DNA of 64,000 nt from Chlamydoabsidia padenii. Lineage: Eukaryota; Mucoromycota; Mucoromycetes; Mucorales; Cunninghamellaceae. The notes under the pieces were generated by a model. It made no database searches, was not told where the DNA came from, and saw only the letters and a list, made by a program, of their open reading frames with translations. Below are positions 62,330-64,000 of this stretch, one piece after another. A program made the translations under genes and the position numbers. The stretch lies in the NCBI GenBank assembly GCA_025330725.1, contig JAIWND010000002.1:1116001-1180000 (forward strand). The letters are read 5' to 3'. Each line of letters starts with the position of its first letter. Position 1 is the stretch's first letter.

Positions 62330-63050
62330 AAAAAAAAGAAGGAGGGTAATCAACATCCAACCATCTCTTCTTCCGTTTAGTCTTATCTTATTGTCCTCCT
62401 TCCCTTCCCCTCCTTTTATGTGATCCCTTGGGTGTGTGCTTGTGCGTATATGCGGTAGTTTACTCTTTGTCATTATTTTTTATTGCCTCTTTTGAATTCT
62501 CCCTTCTCCCCCTTCCTCCTCTCCGACTTACATATTCACCTCATTACTCCCCCTTTATCTCTCCTATTAACATTATATTACAGTATACTCACCTTATACA
62601 CATACACATACACATACACACATAGCCATATTTCATTTGTAGCGATCATCCTTTTGTATGCATCCTTCTCTATCTCCTTAACACCTACCTAATCCCCTCT
62701 CTCTCTGTCTCTTCCCCAATCATATATCATTCAACATTTGTTTATACCAGTTTTATTTACTTTAACATAATAAAAATCACTTTTTTACTGCCTATTGCCT
62801 AATGTCTATTGCCTAATGTTTAATGTCTAATTTTTTAATTTTCTATTGTCCAATTGTCTATTGTCTATTGTTTATTGTCCGCCCATGTCTCCATATCGTG
62901 ATCAACCTATTAAACCAAAAAGGGACCCTTCTTTATCATCCCTTGTTCCTGTTCCCCTTTTTTCCCTACATTATAGTTGAAGATTCAATTATTCGGGCTT
63001 CCCCCTCTTTTTTTTTATTTATTAGAGTGATTTTAACAATGGTATGAGAA
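62330..63050. other. Intergenic, pyrimidine-rich
   Basis: CT-rich 3' flank with repeats of TCTATTGTC-type words near 62790-62880 and an AATAAA-type signal at about 62769. No gene seen. Confidence 0.5.
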
Positions 63051-64000
63051 GGGGATCTATTCTAATTGGATGGTATACAGGAGTTAATTGTCATGCCGTT
63101 GCAAAAGGAGGATTTGCTGGATGATGCTATGTTGGTCTTCAATTGGTGTTGAATGTATTGGCCATATTTATCGAGGTTTCACATCTTCCAGGTTACAGTT
63201 TGTTTCAGATGCATTCGAGAGTGATCGTCGGAGATCTATTGTGCATCAATCAGATAAACAACATCAGATAAAGTTAGTTACGCTATGCGACCATTGTTTG
63301 TTTGTTTCCCCTTGCTCGCCCACACCGACTTGTTTGTTTATTATCATTACTGTACCTGGATGAGTTTATTCGCCACAAAGGGATGGACGTTGTATACTTT
63401 TGAGTCGTAGGAATATCTTGTGTTTTGTTGTTTCATTGTCGTCTAATAGGGTACTGATCCTATCCTGAGCGATGATCCATTATCAATATCACTTTTAGTG
63501 GAGTATAACCTACTGGAAGTCCCGTCCCCCTCCAAAAAAAAAGAAGAAGAAGATTCGGGTTAGTATGTTGGATCTGCTGAAGGAGGAAACCCATGTTTTT
63601 CTGTCTACCTGTTGTTCTCGAGACGTGTTGCACCCAAGATCACCTAGGAAGAATCGACCTTGGTATGTAAAAAAAAAAAAACCAAGTTACGTTTTTGTTG
63701 TTGGTGAATTATTGAGGCCATTGTTATTCCTTGTTGCCTTGTTGTCACTGGTACTTAAAATGAAGAATCCAGAAGTAAGAGACCAAAAGATGGAGGAGAT
63801 CATAAGTATAAACTTGAGCAATTGGAGGAGTCATATAACTTGATAAAGAATGCAGCAGTGATAGTGTATCTGTTGGAGCGATGGTGGTGTTAATTTCCTT
63901 GTTCAAAGTTGACCATTGTATGTTGAAATACAGAGAATAATAGTGGACGTAGAGGGTGAAGGGTTTGTTGTCATGGCGGTTACTGTTAGAGTAATAATAA
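63051..64000. other. Unresolved right edge with fragmentary reading frames
   Basis: Several short plus-strand frames look coding-like but do not join: MPLQKEDLLDDAMLVFNWC near 63093, a longer one from 63565 (LLKEETHVFLSTCC ... LLFLVALLSLVLK) to 63843, and an overlapping frame (KYKLEQLEESYNLIKNAA) to a stop near 63893. It could be a gene running off the window, a decayed gene, or noncoding RNA. Confidence 0.3.

Overview
The window looks like nuclear DNA of an early-diverging filamentous fungus, most likely Mucoromycota and probably Mucorales. It is AT-rich with dense genes, many short GT-AG introns, short intergenic gaps and many long A or T runs. Its gene content fits fungi that kept ancestral eukaryotic parts: a Gemin3/DDX20-type helicase, CENP-K, a SIKE-type coiled coil, a CLASRP-type splicing protein, a white-collar-2 photoreceptor partner and an Ssk1 response regulator. 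The genus is not settled by what I can see.

Layout. 1-9.1 kb, plus strand: a hexokinase-family protein with a broken phosphate-binding motif, SAP18, and a 15-exon BAR-PH-GRAM-VASt lipid-transfer protein (Sip3/Lam type). 10-22 kb, mostly minus: PDS5, TAF7, CENP-K (plus), CLASRP/SWAP2, and a small unrecognised gene. 22.8-30.4 kb: an F-BAR/SH3 cytokinesis-type protein, a DHHC palmitoyltransferase whose catalytic core sits on a 12-nt exon, a SIKE/FGFR1OP2 protein, and a one-TOG mini-CLASP. 31-38 kb: a homeodomain factor, Gemin3/DDX20, Bud20/ZNF593, an unknown PPxY protein, and SCO1. 38.8-45.9 kb: a very large Ssk1 with an N-terminal membrane region and a dead histidine-kinase module, then two unknown proteins. 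46-55 kb: an RBR E3 ligase with a membrane segment, a Con7-like C2H2 factor, a CCCH zinc-finger protein, and a secreted double-psi beta-barrel (expansin/RlpA-like) protein. 55.4-56.8 kb: a noncoding tandem array of about 245 bp units. 58-62.3 kb: WC-2 and a protein with an RVxF phosphatase-docking motif. The last 1.6 kb is unresolved.

Several genes serve chromosome segregation and division (PDS5, CENP-K, CLASP, F-BAR). The nearby noncoding DNA repeatedly carries a compact motif in which TTYRAA sits next to a CCCG or GCGGCG core. This resembles the animal CHR/CDE-E2F arrangement and is the most interesting unexplained signal in the window. Copies also occur between convergent genes and in the tandem array, so a dispersed repeat is a competing explanation.

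All exon joins were worked out by eye from splice sites and reading frames. Boundaries may be off by a few bases, and long minus-strand genes are given as gene spans.
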